Shown: one piece after another, positions 6,754 through 14,965 of the stretch
Layout: each line of letters opens with the position of its first letter
Position numbering within the stretch: the stretch's first letter is position 1
NCBI GenBank assembly: GCA_039105265.1
Contig: JAPFFF010000170.1
Span: forward strand, 1 to 34,131
Reading direction: 5' to 3'
Length of the DNA stretch: 34,131 nt
Origin: Tritrichomonas musculus
Lineage: Eukaryota > Parabasalia > Tritrichomonadida > Tritrichomonadidae
Program-made: the position numbers and the translations under genes
The notes under the pieces: model-generated
Databases searched by the model: none
Told to the model about the DNA's origin: nothing
The model's input: the letters and a program-made list of their open reading frames with translations, nothing else

Positions 6754-8157
6754 TTATTCAGGAGTTGTAATGTCATAATTCCCAATTCGAACCAGTGGGG
6801 GCATGCCATTGGGCTGCACTAAAATCGAAATAGAAGCATCAACTAATAAACCTAATATTGGTGGCGTATCGACTATTTGAGAAAAATGCTTTTTATAATT
6901 CTCTGATTTATCATTTGGATCTTTTATTTGTGCATGTTCCTGTGTGACGATTATTTCGAAGTTAATTGGTGATAAACTTGTAAGGCCCTGTTGATATGTC
7001 CCATCTGTTTCTGTCGCAAAACCGATAAAGAATGAAGTCCTATCGTTTGGATATAAACCTGTGATATTGGCTAAAGGTTTACTTACATTACATAATGAAG
7101 CGATAACCTCTTTATTGAAACCGGTTTGTTCACCATTCATATTCATTGCATTTTGACTATATTCAATGAATTCTGGATATTCACCATCTGTTCCGAAAGA
7201 TTTGGCTGGAATATTGCCATAACCGCCACAATTCAATTGGAAATGTTTAAAAAGTGGATTTTTGAAATATGTATGATGACGTTGATGAAGAGGGAATAAA
7301 CAAAAGATAGAATCAACAAATCTTGGAGTGACGGTGACTGTTGTTTTGTCTTGGATTTGTTTTAATGCTTGAGTGCAGGTGTAAAATGACAATGTTTGAG
7401 TTGGAAATGTGAGTGGATGTTGTGGATTTGAATAACGCTGAACCAATTGTTGATAAATTTCATTGTTTATACCAAAACATGGAATAATTGATGAGCATTC
7501 AGTGATTTCATACTCATAGACTTGGAATTTTCGTAAACCAGAATAAAGAGTATATGGTGTTTCTGATGCTAATATTTCAGCTCCATCTGTCTTTTCTGAT
7601 GCTTGGCCTGATGAATTAGCTGATGTACTTGAAATCCATATTTTAACATCATCGCCAACAGGTGTGAATTCATTAGTGATCTCAGAAAAAGTATATTTAG
7701 TTGCAAGAGATGGTTGAGCAAGTAAAGATCTTGATGGTCCACATGGACAACAAAGCATACCAGCACATGAGAAATATAATCTTAATTCGAGTTTTCCTGC
7801 AAAAGCTGGTAAATATTTTATATTTGATAATGGCAAGAATCTACGCAAATCAATTTTTAAATGAATCGTAAATGTTGCTGTTAAATCATCTTTTGGCCAA
7901 TTAATTACTATTCCGCAACGAGTGGCAAAATTATTATTCCATATATCTTTATGTCTTGCCTTTGAGTATACATCTGCTCTCTTGAGAACACCGTCTACAA
8001 GAGGGAACGTAAACCATTCAAGATCACGTTCGACCTCACCGGGATCTTCGAAACACCACGTACCAATATCGATGACATCACCGACTACATCTACGAAGAA
8101 CGTGAGATCCGCGCCACCAACTTCAAGAACATCAACAAGATACCCATCCTGATCCAA
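6754..8157 (-). CDS. Capsid-like beta-rich protein (candidate jelly-roll major capsid), fossil
   Basis: The frame covers up to 467 aa. The C-terminal two-thirds is beta-rich, with Pro, Gly and aromatic spacing typical of double-jelly-roll capsid proteins. Examples are RFLPLSNIKYLPAFAGKLEL, FKNPLFKHFQLNCGGYGNIP, a segment DRTSFFIGFATETDGTYQQG, and a terminal strand region ending VRIGNYDITTPE. Next to a D5-type helicase a major capsid role is plausible, but this is pattern recognition, not a proven match. The first residues (encoded from about 7970 to 8157) are Val/Asp/Gly-rich. They overlap an opposite-strand coding-like segment of different composition, so the true N-terminus is uncertain and the copy may be incomplete at this end. 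Confidence 0.5.
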   Translation of the reverse strand: MDQDGYLVDVLEVGGADLTFFVDVVGDVIDIGTWCFEDPGEVERDLEWFTFPLVDGVLKRADVYSKARHKDIWNNNFATRCGIVINWPKDDLTATFTIHLKIDLRRFLPLSNIKYLPAFAGKLELRLYFSCAGMLCCPCGPSRSLLAQPSLATKYTFSEITNEFTPVGDDVKIWISSTSANSSGQASEKTDGAEILASETPYTLYSGLRKFQVYEYEITECSSIIPCFGINNEIYQQLVQRYSNPQHPLTFPTQTLSFYTCTQALKQIQDKTTVTVTPRFVDSIFCLFPLHQRHHTYFKNPLFKHFQLNCGGYGNIPAKSFGTDGEYPEFIEYSQNAMNMNGEQTGFNKEVIASLCNVSKPLANITGLYPNDRTSFFIGFATETDGTYQQGLTSLSPINFEIIVTQEHAQIKDPNDKSENYKKHFSQIVDTPPILGLLVDASISILVQPNGMPPLVRIGNYDITTPE

Positions 8158-8406
8158 CTCAATGACGAACTCGAGAAGGTCAAGTACTATATCGAATCCG
8201 TCTTGTTCAACTACTCAACGACTGAATCGGATGTGAAGCTCATCTACGTCACCTCGGTTGCCTTCAAGGTGTCGAGATGGACATGTCACGTCGGAGTCAC
8301 TGAAACTGCTGTTCTGACGATACGTTGTCGTCACGGAAACAGCCCATTTAAGGCCCATTTGGGGCTCTTTTGGGGACTTTTCGAAAACACGTTTCCATGC
8401 TCGTAA
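7966..8406 (+). other. GC-richer coding-like fragment with C-ending codons, unidentified
   Basis: A plus-strand frame is open from 7966 to the TAA at 8404. Between about 7987 and 8275 nearly every codon ends in C or G (runs of ATC, AAC, TTC, GAC, ACC). That is strong codon bias, unlike the AT-rich genes around it. The protein reads naturally, for example FKITFDLTGIFETPRTNIDD, then KYYIESVLFNYSTTESDVKL. No Met start is present, and the bias stops near 8276 where a repeat begins. It is probably an internal piece of a gene inserted or joined here. The Val/Asp/Gly-rich opposite strand is what the antisense of such codons gives. The family is not recognised. Confidence 0.5.
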
Positions 8407-8693
8407 CTACCCATTTAAGGGCCATTTTCGACAAAATTCGTATCTGGGGGTCGTCCATTTCGAGCACCGTAACTAGACCCTCCAAGTATGCGATTCACGC
8501 GAGAAATACATGATGGACATGTCACGTCAAGGAATTTCCGATAGGCATAACTCGTCGGAGTGCTGAAAACAGCCCATTTAAGGCCCATTTGGGGCTCTTT
8601 TGGGGACTTTTCGAAAACGCGTTTCCATGCTCGTAACTACCCATTTAAGGGCCATTTTCGACCATTTTCGTATCTGGGGGTCAGACGCATCTC
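8276..8693. repeat. Two copies of a ~235-bp GC-rich unit with 114-bp near-identical cores
   Basis: Both copies begin with GATGGACATGTCACGTC (8276 and 8513). The near-identical cores are 8339-8452 and 8569-8682 (114 bp each), differing at only a few bases. The cores contain CCCATTTAAGGCCC and the related CCCATTTAAGGGCC, which are partly palindromic. No coding signal is convincing. The block separates the coding-like fragment from the transposase remnant and is GC-richer than the flanks, so it may be a repeat family or subterminal DNA of an unseen element. Confidence 0.8.
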
Positions 8694-9235
8694 CCCTACA
8701 CTACTTTATTTGGCGATTTCTGTAGTAACAGATGATACACTTGATTGCTTACTTTCTTTGGTCCTTGATTTCCCAACAATGAGTGCTGCAAATTATACAG
8801 AATATTTAAATTCCAAGTACGGACCGAACCATGATAATCCAATCAGTTTGAGAACAGTTTACACGTGTTTGACAATGATGAAGTTAACCGTTAAAAAAGC
8901 ATCTTTCGCCCCACCTAATCGAAATTCTGTTGGGTTATGTTTATTTAGAGTGGGTTGGTGTAAATTTATTAAAAGAATATTAAAGACTAATAACAACATT
9001 TTATTGGGATTTGTCGATGAGGCAGGAATAACCGTAAATGAAGGTATGACTTTTGGACGAGCATATGTGGGAATAACACCTGTTATTAACTGCCCTTTAA
9101 GTAAAATAAAAATGACTATAATATCTGTTGTATTCCCAGGATTTGGTGTGCTTTATAAAATGATCAATAAATCTGTTGATGGAAATGAATATGCACAATT
9201 CTTGAGTGATATAAATGAATTCATTCGCAAATATA

Positions 9236-10522
9236 GGGTGAACCAAAAGTCTTTAGGTTCTCAGCATGTAGCTAGACATATTGAGTTTATTTTATATATT
9301 TATAAATAACTGATATTGTAACTAATATTTTTATATAAAAAATTTAAATTAATGAAATAGAAAATTTTTTGGAGAATGTTTTTTTCATTAAAAAATGAAC
9401 TTTTTGATAAAAAGACGTTAAAAATCAAATGGAGCAAAGAGGAGTGATACATTATTACTTTCAAATGAATGTTTCAAATAGTGATATTCATTCACACTTG
9501 GTAGATGTATATGGGGAGAATGCACTCTCTTTAAAAAGTGTTGAATATTGGACTCATCAGTTTAAGGTTGGCAGAAATACCATAGAAAACGCAGCTCGAT
9601 CAGGAAGACCTATAGAAATTTCTTATCGTTTCACTATTCAAAATTTAATTGAAGATGATCCTTACATTAGTGCAAGACAAATAGCTAAGATTACATTCAT
9701 TCCACTAGCAACTGTTTTACGCATATTGAGAAACGATCTTGGATATAAATATAAGCATCTCCGATGGATCCCTCATACACTGACAAGTCAAATGAAAAGA
9801 AATCGTGTTACGCAATGTATTGAAATTTTGAATGCATTACGATCAGCCAAAAGGTCTCATTTTAATAACATTATTACAGGAGATGAGAGTTGGTTCTTAT
9901 ACTTGAATCAACCAAAGGCCAGGTGGGTTTTAGCCGATGAAGATCCAGGTGAAATTGAGGAGCCATCAATTTATCAAAAGAAAATTATGGTTACAATTTT
10001 CATAAGAAAAAATGGCACTTTTTTGGTTGAGTTATTACCACAAGGCCAAAAATTTAACTCAGAATATTTCATTGATTCAATAATTCCATTAATCTCCGAT
10101 TTAGCTTATCCGGATGGTTATAAGAGAGGTGAAAAGAAATGCTTACTTCATTTCGATAATGCACCATCGCATAAATCTAATCTAACTAAAAATGCTCTGG
10201 CCAAATATCCATTCAAAGTATTACCAAATCCCGCATACTCACCTGATGTATCACCACTCGACTTTGGAGTTTTGGGAACAGTAAAAAGCAAAATGCCAAT
10301 CATCGAAATAGACTCTGAAGAAGAGTTAAAAGAAACAATTGAGTCAATTTTAAGTGATCTTGGAGTCGACTTTTTCAAACAACTTTTCAGAGCTTGGGAA
10401 GAAAGATTGGAAAAAGTTATAAATACTGATGGATGCTACATTTAATAAAGTAATTTTTACTTATAATTTTTATTTTATATTGTTTTTTATTTTTGGTGAT
10501 CCTAAAGACTTTTGGTTCACCC
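9236..10522 (+). mobile_element. Mariner transposon (Tvmar-like), apparently intact
   Basis: This is a 1287-bp element with perfect 22-bp terminal inverted repeats beginning GGGTGAACCAAAAGTCTTTA. They lie at 9236-9257 and 10501-10522, flanked by the TA target duplication (9234-9235 and 10523-10524). It carries one uninterrupted transposase gene. Size, TIR, TA target and D34D transposase fit the mariner family, and the organism context suggests Tvmar1 or a relative. The insertion splits an older IS630-like transposase, so it is the younger of the two. Intact TIRs and frame suggest recent movement. Confidence 0.95.
9429..10445 (+). CDS. Mariner transposase
   Basis: This is a 338-aa cut-and-paste transposase. 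The N-terminal paired helix-turn-helix domain spans about 1-110 (YYFQMNVSNSDIHSHLVDVY; SGRPIEI linker). The mariner linker signature is at W113-L118 (WIPHTL). The catalytic triad is D152 (ITGDESW), D243 (HFDNAPSH) and D278 (SPDVSPLDFG), with 34 residues between the last two, the diagnostic D34D spacing. Length and motifs equal those of the family, with no stop or frameshift. The ATG at 9429 is 193 bp inside the left TIR, the usual layout. It should bind the TIRs at 9236 and 10522. On sequence grounds it could be functional. Confidence 0.95.
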   Translation: MEQRGVIHYYFQMNVSNSDIHSHLVDVYGENALSLKSVEYWTHQFKVGRNTIENAARSGRPIEISYRFTIQNLIEDDPYISARQIAKITFIPLATVLRILRNDLGYKYKHLRWIPHTLTSQMKRNRVTQCIEILNALRSAKRSHFNNIITGDESWFLYLNQPKARWVLADEDPGEIEEPSIYQKKIMVTIFIRKNGTFLVELLPQGQKFNSEYFIDSIIPLISDLAYPDGYKRGEKKCLLHFDNAPSHKSNLTKNALAKYPFKVLPNPAYSPDVSPLDFGVLGTVKSKMPIIEIDSEEELKETIESILSDLGVDFFKQLFRAWEERLEKVINTDGCYI

Positions 10523-10934
10523 TATACATTTGTAATAATCAAACAGATGTTATTTTAATTGTCCAAAGCATCGTTCAAAGTGCGTCGAAAATGTTTTAAA
10601 TCACATATCAATTTCACTGATTCCAATTGTGCCTTACAGTCCTGCTTTAAATGGCGTTGTAGAAGGGTATTTTGGGTTTGTAAAACTGAAGAATATACAA
10701 ACTGCAGGAAATAAAGGAGAACTTGCTCAAAGAAGAGAGATTGAAAAAAACTGGAAAAAAATAACTCAAGATAAATTTAAACTTGAAACATGTCACAGTT
10801 TATATAGAGAATGGTATTCGCGGATGAATGAATGCATTGAAGGAAAACCAATAATAACAGAACTTATTGCTATAGATCAAAAAATTGATGTAAGTAAATT
10901 AGATAACGTGTTTGTAAACAGGGTCAACAATTAA

Positions 10935-11125
10935 TAATAATTAACAAAAAATATAATAAATAAACACAAATAATTAAAATATATAAAATTTTTATCAAAA
11001 CATATAATTATTAGTATATGTAGTATATACGAGTCGGTTTCCGCGGAGCATCGCAGGTTTGGACTAAGAACGAACTCCAGAAAAAAAAAAATAAAAAAAA
11101 AAATTCTTCTTCTTCTTTTCTTGTT
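10935..11125. other. AT-rich spacer after the transposase remnant
   Basis: This is a short AT-rich spacer with an A-rich run near 11080-11102, then a TTC-repeat. No gene was recognised, and no terminal inverted repeat of the IS630-like element could be assigned. Confidence 0.4.
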
Positions 11126-11420
11126 ATCCCACCCACCCACCTCAATGCCCACCATTTATGAAACGGCACAGGTACCTGCCCCAATTCCCACCTGCCCACC
11201 CCCCAATGCTCACCATCTATGAAACGTCTTAGGTACCCACCCCACTGCCCACTATCTATGAAATGGCACAGGTACCCCACCCCAATGCCCTCCATCTACG
11301 AAACGGCTTATGTACCCCGCCATCTATGAAACGGCACAGGTAGCACCCCGAGAATCTCGTACATACCACCATCTACTTAATGGCACATGTACTCCACCAC
11401 GAGGACCCTCTTAGAAAAGA
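11126..11420 (+). repeat. Six diverged C-rich repeat units
   Basis: The motif CCATCTATGAAACGGCACAG, or a variant, followed by GTACC and a C-rich spacer, occurs six times starting near 11151, 11211, 11251, 11291, 11319 and 11369. Unit spacing is irregular (28-60 bp). The strand is C-rich with ACCC-type runs, very unlike the AT-rich surroundings. No open frame follows the periodicity. Confidence 0.75.
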
Positions 11421-11422
11421 CC

Positions 11423-11790
11423 TACTAATACATCTATACTAATACATCTATACTAATACATCTATACTAATACATCTATACTAATACATCTATACTAATA
11501 CATCTATACTAATACATCTATACTAATACATCTATACTAATACATCTATACTAATACATCTATACTAATACATCTATACTAATACATCTATACTAATACA
11601 TCTATACTAATACATCTATACTAATACATCTATACTAATACATCTATACTAATACATCTATACTAATACATCTATACTAATACATCTATACTAATACATC
11701 TATACTATACTAATACATCTATACTAATACATCTATACTATACTAATACATCTATACTAATACATCTATACTATACTAATACATCTATAC
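11423..11790. repeat. 14-bp minisatellite, about 26 units
   Basis: The unit is TACTAATACATCTA, nearly perfect. The last 90 bases alternate with a 19-bp variant carrying an extra TATAC, which gives a higher-order 33-bp period. The array ends directly before the 3' end of the broken gene at 11809. Confidence 0.95.
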
Positions 11791-11808
11791 TTTATTTATG
11801 TCAATAAA

Positions 11809-12434
11809 TCATCGTAACTCATATGTTTGATAAAGTTTAAAAAACGTATGTTTGCGCTCTTTTGACCATCTGAAAAAATAAATATCTTCTGTGACATCAA
11901 TAAATTCAAATCGTAATCGTTTGTAATTGATGGGATTTTTGAAAACAAATTGCGCTTTATCTAATGGGTATGTTGGAATACCTGAAAAAATTGTACAAAG
12001 AGGGAAATCGTCATCATCATTTAATGAAAAATAAACCTTGAATTTTGTTGGAAAACCACAATAGTGTCTTGTGTTATCATCTTTAGATGTAGTCTTATAT
12101 GATGTTGAATAAAGAAAAGCTTCAAGAAGAGTTGTTTCCGAAAAAGTAAATATCTATTGAATTATGGAAACTATCTGTATTTGGTTCGCTTGATACCCAA
12201 TAATTATCATCGTCATGAAAAGCAAATTCAATATCATGCCCTGCTTTGCTACCTGAAGATGTATATGAGATGGGATTTACTGTAATGCTTTTTCAGAAAA
12301 TATATTGAATTTATATTTGGTCTTTCGGTCTTTTTTATATATCTGTCAGGCAATTTAAAATGAGACAATGAAGTTATAATTTCATTTGATAAAGAACTAT
12401 CATTGATCAATATTGGTAAAATAGTTTCTGACAT
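11809..12434 (-). pseudogene. Beta-rich, discoidin-like host protein gene, broken by frameshifts
   Basis: The gene starts at ATG 12434 (MSETILPILINDSSLSN) and ends at a TGA at 11809-11811, but three different frames are needed to follow it. The first breaks near 12290. The second carries SYTSSGSKAGHDIEFAFHDD through about 12145. The third continues as ETTLLEAFLYSTSYKTTSKD and DKAQFVFKNPINYKRLRFEF to the stop. Two frameshifts therefore separate otherwise good coding sequence, indicating recent decay. The alternating strands and the pattern of Trp and aromatic residues suggest a galactose-binding (F5/8 type C, discoidin-like) fold. That is tentative. Upstream on the same strand lies a decayed kinase segment. 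Confidence 0.6.
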
Positions 12435-12763
12435 ATTTTTTTTTACACAATCTTTTAATAGGATTAAGAAAGGTGATTGAATTATAACTCATTCTTGTGT
12501 TTGTATCAAAATTTTTCACTAAAATTGGATAATTCATTGAATTATAAGTTATTTGTCTATTTTATATTTCAGATGTAGCAATAGATAATTTCTCAAGAGA
12601 CCAAATATCAATTGAATTTCCTTACTTTTTTTGCCTTAACATTTCTGGAGCAATATTCCCAGGTGAACCACATATTGTTGTGTGTGAATTAATATTTTGG
12701 CATGAAAAATCCAGATCTATTAATCTTATATTTTCGTATTTATTTAGTGTAATCTTTATGATA
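12435..12763 (-). pseudogene. Protein kinase remnant (activation loop region)
   Basis: The minus strand encodes a recognisable stretch of a eukaryotic protein kinase. It runs NIRLIDLDFSCQNINSHTTI, then CGSPGNIAPEMLRQKK, an internal stop, and NSIDIWSLEKL. These correspond to the metal-binding loop (DFG replaced by DLDF), the APE motif and subdomain IX. A second internal stop follows near 12570. The glycine loop and HRD motif were not found in the AT-rich sequence upstream. The remnant resembles CAMK/AMPK-type kinases by the SPGNIAPE segment. It is clearly non-functional and sits directly upstream of the broken gene at 11809-12434; whether the two were ever one gene is unknown. Confidence 0.7.
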
Positions 12764-12902
12764 AAGATTTTTTAAAAAAATATTAATATTGAAATAATGC
12801 ATCATTTATTAGCCCTAAGCGATCATTAAAGACAAATCATTGAATTTTACTGACCATTTTAACATAAATAAAAATTATTGCCAATAGAATGAAATTGCAT
12901 CC

Positions 12903-12933
<31 letters not shown>

Positions 12934-13139
12934 CAGATTTAAGAAGTATTCAATTTTCATGAAAAAGTTAAACTTTTTTGCATTATAAAATGGTTCTGTA
13001 ACTCTGGAAATTAAGAAAAGTTTCAATATAATTTTGAGTAGGCGAAAAAAAAAAAAAATTAGATAACCAACATATAGATTTGCTGAATAAGATTTCAAAA
13101 TGACAGATTTTTCATGCAAATAAGAATGATGATGTTATA
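12764..13139. other. AT-rich intergenic with homopolymer runs
   Basis: No gene was recognised. T- and A-runs lie at about 12903-12932 and 13045-13058. Decayed kinase 5' sequence could be hidden here, but no motif supports it. Confidence 0.4.
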
Positions 13140-14156
13140 TTAGCATTGATTTATCTTCTCACTATGTTGAGACTGAGCATTAGAGTCAGTTGTACCTTGT
13201 AGTTGGGTGTATGAGCTATCATCCACTTTTTCATATGTATTGTCACTTTTTAACGGTATCGTATTCAAAGTGTCTTTTGATTCTTTTTTGTTCAAGCACA
13301 TTTTGAAGATGAAAGCCATTGCACAAATTGAAGTCAAAACTAACAAAAAAATTCTTATTAGTAACAAGATGTCAAAATTACTACAATAAGGATAATATGA
13401 CCATAATCTTGATTCACAAGTAGTTGCGTTACAGTAAAAAACATGATTTACATAGCAATCTTCATATGAATGTGCTTTGAAACTAAAATAACTAACTTTT
13501 CTTTCATAATAAAGATCATATCTTTTAGATGAAGACATATCTACATAGAATTCTGCAATGTGGCTCGTTTTGACTTTGTGAGTTTTGTTTATGTTTCCAA
13601 AGTTCGTGAATTGTGGATAAGTAAAGTTAGTGGTGTATATATTTGAATAATGGAAGCCTTTGTGATTTTTAATCCCTGTTTTAACTTTAAAATAACCATT
13701 GTTTGAATCAAAAATAGGTGAAAAAACACAAAATGGTGAATGTGTCATTTGAATTTCAATTGTTCTCGATCCATATACAAAAATAGAGTTTTTGGGACAT
13801 ATTGTTGATGGAATAATCCAAAAATTAACTTCTGCAAATGATGATTTAATGATTGCATGCTTTTTTCCTTCTAAAGAAAAGCCAATTTTGCCTCTTAAAT
13901 CATAGAATAAATTATCATCAATGGAAACAGAGGTATGATAAGAAACTTTAGGAAAAAAGACAAAAATGCGGTTCCTGCCTCCACTAAAGGATATCGTGAC
14001 TGTTGAAAGTATTCCAAATTCAGTATTATAAAAACCTATTTTATCATAATATTTATCGCTTTTATTGAGTTCTGTATGTTGGAACAAATTATTTTGGCTT
14101 TCGTTCATAGAATCAGATAAAGAAAAAGAGATCAAAAAAACTATGAATACATTCAT
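13140..14156 (-). CDS. Type I membrane protein, unknown surface family
   Basis: This is a 338-aa protein with a cleavable-looking signal peptide (MNVFIVFLISFSLSDS, residues 1-16). It has an ectodomain of about 245 residues, one transmembrane helix at about 264-286 (FDILLLIRIFLLVLTSICAM), and a polar cytoplasmic tail of about 50 residues. The ectodomain has several Cys (near FCVF, EDCYVNHVFYC, TTCES, PYCS) and N-glycosylation sequons, and looks beta-rich. It probably faces the cell surface or an endomembrane lumen. The domain family is not recognised. The frame is complete and undamaged, in contrast to the decayed genes on both sides. No clear TCAYW initiator was found immediately upstream, so the exact start is supported mainly by the signal peptide. 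Confidence 0.75.
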   Translation of the reverse strand: MNVFIVFLISFSLSDSMNESQNNLFQHTELNKSDKYYDKIGFYNTEFGILSTVTISFSGGRNRIFVFFPKVSYHTSVSIDDNLFYDLRGKIGFSLEGKKHAIIKSSFAEVNFWIIPSTICPKNSIFVYGSRTIEIQMTHSPFCVFSPIFDSNNGYFKVKTGIKNHKGFHYSNIYTTNFTYPQFTNFGNINKTHKVKTSHIAEFYVDMSSSKRYDLYYERKVSYFSFKAHSYEDCYVNHVFYCNATTCESRLWSYYPYCSNFDILLLIRIFLLVLTSICAMAFIFKMCLNKKESKDTLNTIPLKSDNTYEKVDDSSYTQLQGTTDSNAQSQHSEKINQC

Positions 14157-14747
14157 CTACAAATCTATAACAAAAAATAAATTTTAATAAATCGATATAT
14201 TCAATTTTTTGTTAAGGGTTTTTATTACAAAATTGAAAAGTCATTTTTAAAGCATCATTGAGATTTTTCGAAACATAACTAATAAATAAATATTTTGTTT
14301 TGTTTGTTAATTTTATAAATACGAATAAACTATAATAAAAAATATTATATCTTTATATATATTTGTTTTAAATTTTGACCTGCTCTACTCAATTAATTAA
14401 CTTACATTATCAAAAATTGAGAGAATTTCTATGAGTTTCACAAAGAATATTTTTTTTCCCACCTCACCAAAAAAAAAAAAATTAATTAATTAATTTATAT
14501 ATGTGAAAAAAATCTACAAACATGGTGGTTTTAATTTTTATAAAAATCAAATTGAGATGTAAACTTTGCATTTAAAAAAATATAGATTCAGTAATTCTTC
14601 AAATAAAAATAAGAATTATATTTAGTTACTCATAAACAATCTATGACCAAAAAATGAAAACGTAATTTCATTTCTATAAAGTACTTCTTAATGAAAGTTT
14701 ACACTTTTTTCCGTGGTTTACACATTTTTCCGTCGCCTTTATTCATG

Positions 14748-14792
<45 letters not shown>

Positions 14793-14807
14793 GTAGAATA
14801 GATTTAA
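14157..14807. other. AT-rich intergenic ending in a 42-bp A tract
   Basis: No gene was recognised. A homopolymer of 42 A lies at 14748-14789, 18 bp before the inverted repeat that starts the hAT-like element. Short A/T runs and TTAATTAA-type repeats occur near 14480. Confidence 0.5.
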
Positions 14808-14965
14808 CACTGTTAAGGTGAAGTGACCATCACAGTATTCAAAAAATAAAACTTTTTGATAAATGTAATAAGAACTTTTTGATAAATGTAATAAGAACTT
14901 TTTAATAAATGTAATAATAACTTTTTGATAAATGTAATAGAACATTTTGAAAAATGTAATAAGAA
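14808..14965 (+). repeat. Left terminal inverted repeat with subterminal 21-23 bp repeats
   Basis: The terminal part (14808 to about 14895) matches the complement of about 21045-21131. Beyond it, the unit AACTTTTTGATAAATGTAAT recurs about six times to 14965 with small changes. Such arrays in hAT elements are usual binding sites for the transposase; that role here is inferred. Confidence 0.85.

Larger units (their letters stand above)
1..7970. mobile_element. Virus-like element (D5-type helicase plus capsid-like gene), fossil, incomplete at left
   Basis: The block holds about ten closely packed genes with frequent strand switches. The two informative products are an SF3 helicase of the poxvirus D5/DUF5906 type (3115-4797) and a beta-rich, capsid-like protein (from 6754). 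Helicase plus capsid points to a Polinton-like virus or virophage-like lineage. Poxvirus-D5-like repeats are known to be abundant in Trichomonas vaginalis. No polymerase B, integrase, protease or packaging ATPase is visible, but the left side continues beyond the window. The right limit is set only by a change in base composition near 7.97 kb; no terminal repeat was identified. Most frames are open, which suggests a young copy. About one gene looks broken and the capsid-like gene may be incomplete. The extent and family assignment are inference. Confidence 0.55.
8694..10934 (+). pseudogene. IS630/Tc1-like DDE transposase, split by a mariner and decayed
   Basis: The left part (8694-9235) encodes a helix-turn-helix region (LRTVYTCLTMMKLTVKKASF) and the first catalytic strand FVDEAGI. 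It continues through GRAYVGITPVINCP to NEFIRKY, where a mariner is inserted at a TA. The right part resumes at 10525. In another frame (about 10570-10625) it shows a CPKHRSK-like remnant of the second catalytic motif. A further frame (10629-10934) contains PYSPALNGVVEGYFGFVK, the third DDE motif. At least one frameshift and loss of the central Asp region make it inactive. The 5' end is also lost at the junction with the GC-rich repeats. The family assignment rests on the FxDEAG and PYSPxLNxxE motifs. Confidence 0.8.

Noticed and set aside
7922-8152. Plus-strand Ser/Thr/Arg-rich frame
   Set aside because: It is a shifted reading of the C-ending codons of the other plus-strand frame (7966-8406); its composition is that of an off-frame translation.
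11011-11295. Minus-strand Gly/Trp-rich frames across the C-rich repeats
   Set aside because: Frames follow from repeat composition and run into homopolymers; no start motif or family pattern.
11423-11790. TACTAA in the 14-bp unit as an intron branch site
   Set aside because: The match is to a generic motif repeated in a minisatellite, with no 5' or 3' splice border of trichomonad type nearby.
11423-11790. CRISPR-like array
   Set aside because: Units are contiguous without unique spacers. The same holds for the 67-bp and 43-bp arrays.
14739-14945. Minus-strand frame with repeated FIKK/YIYQK and poly-Phe
   Set aside because: It is the translation of the subterminal repeats and the 42-bp A tract.
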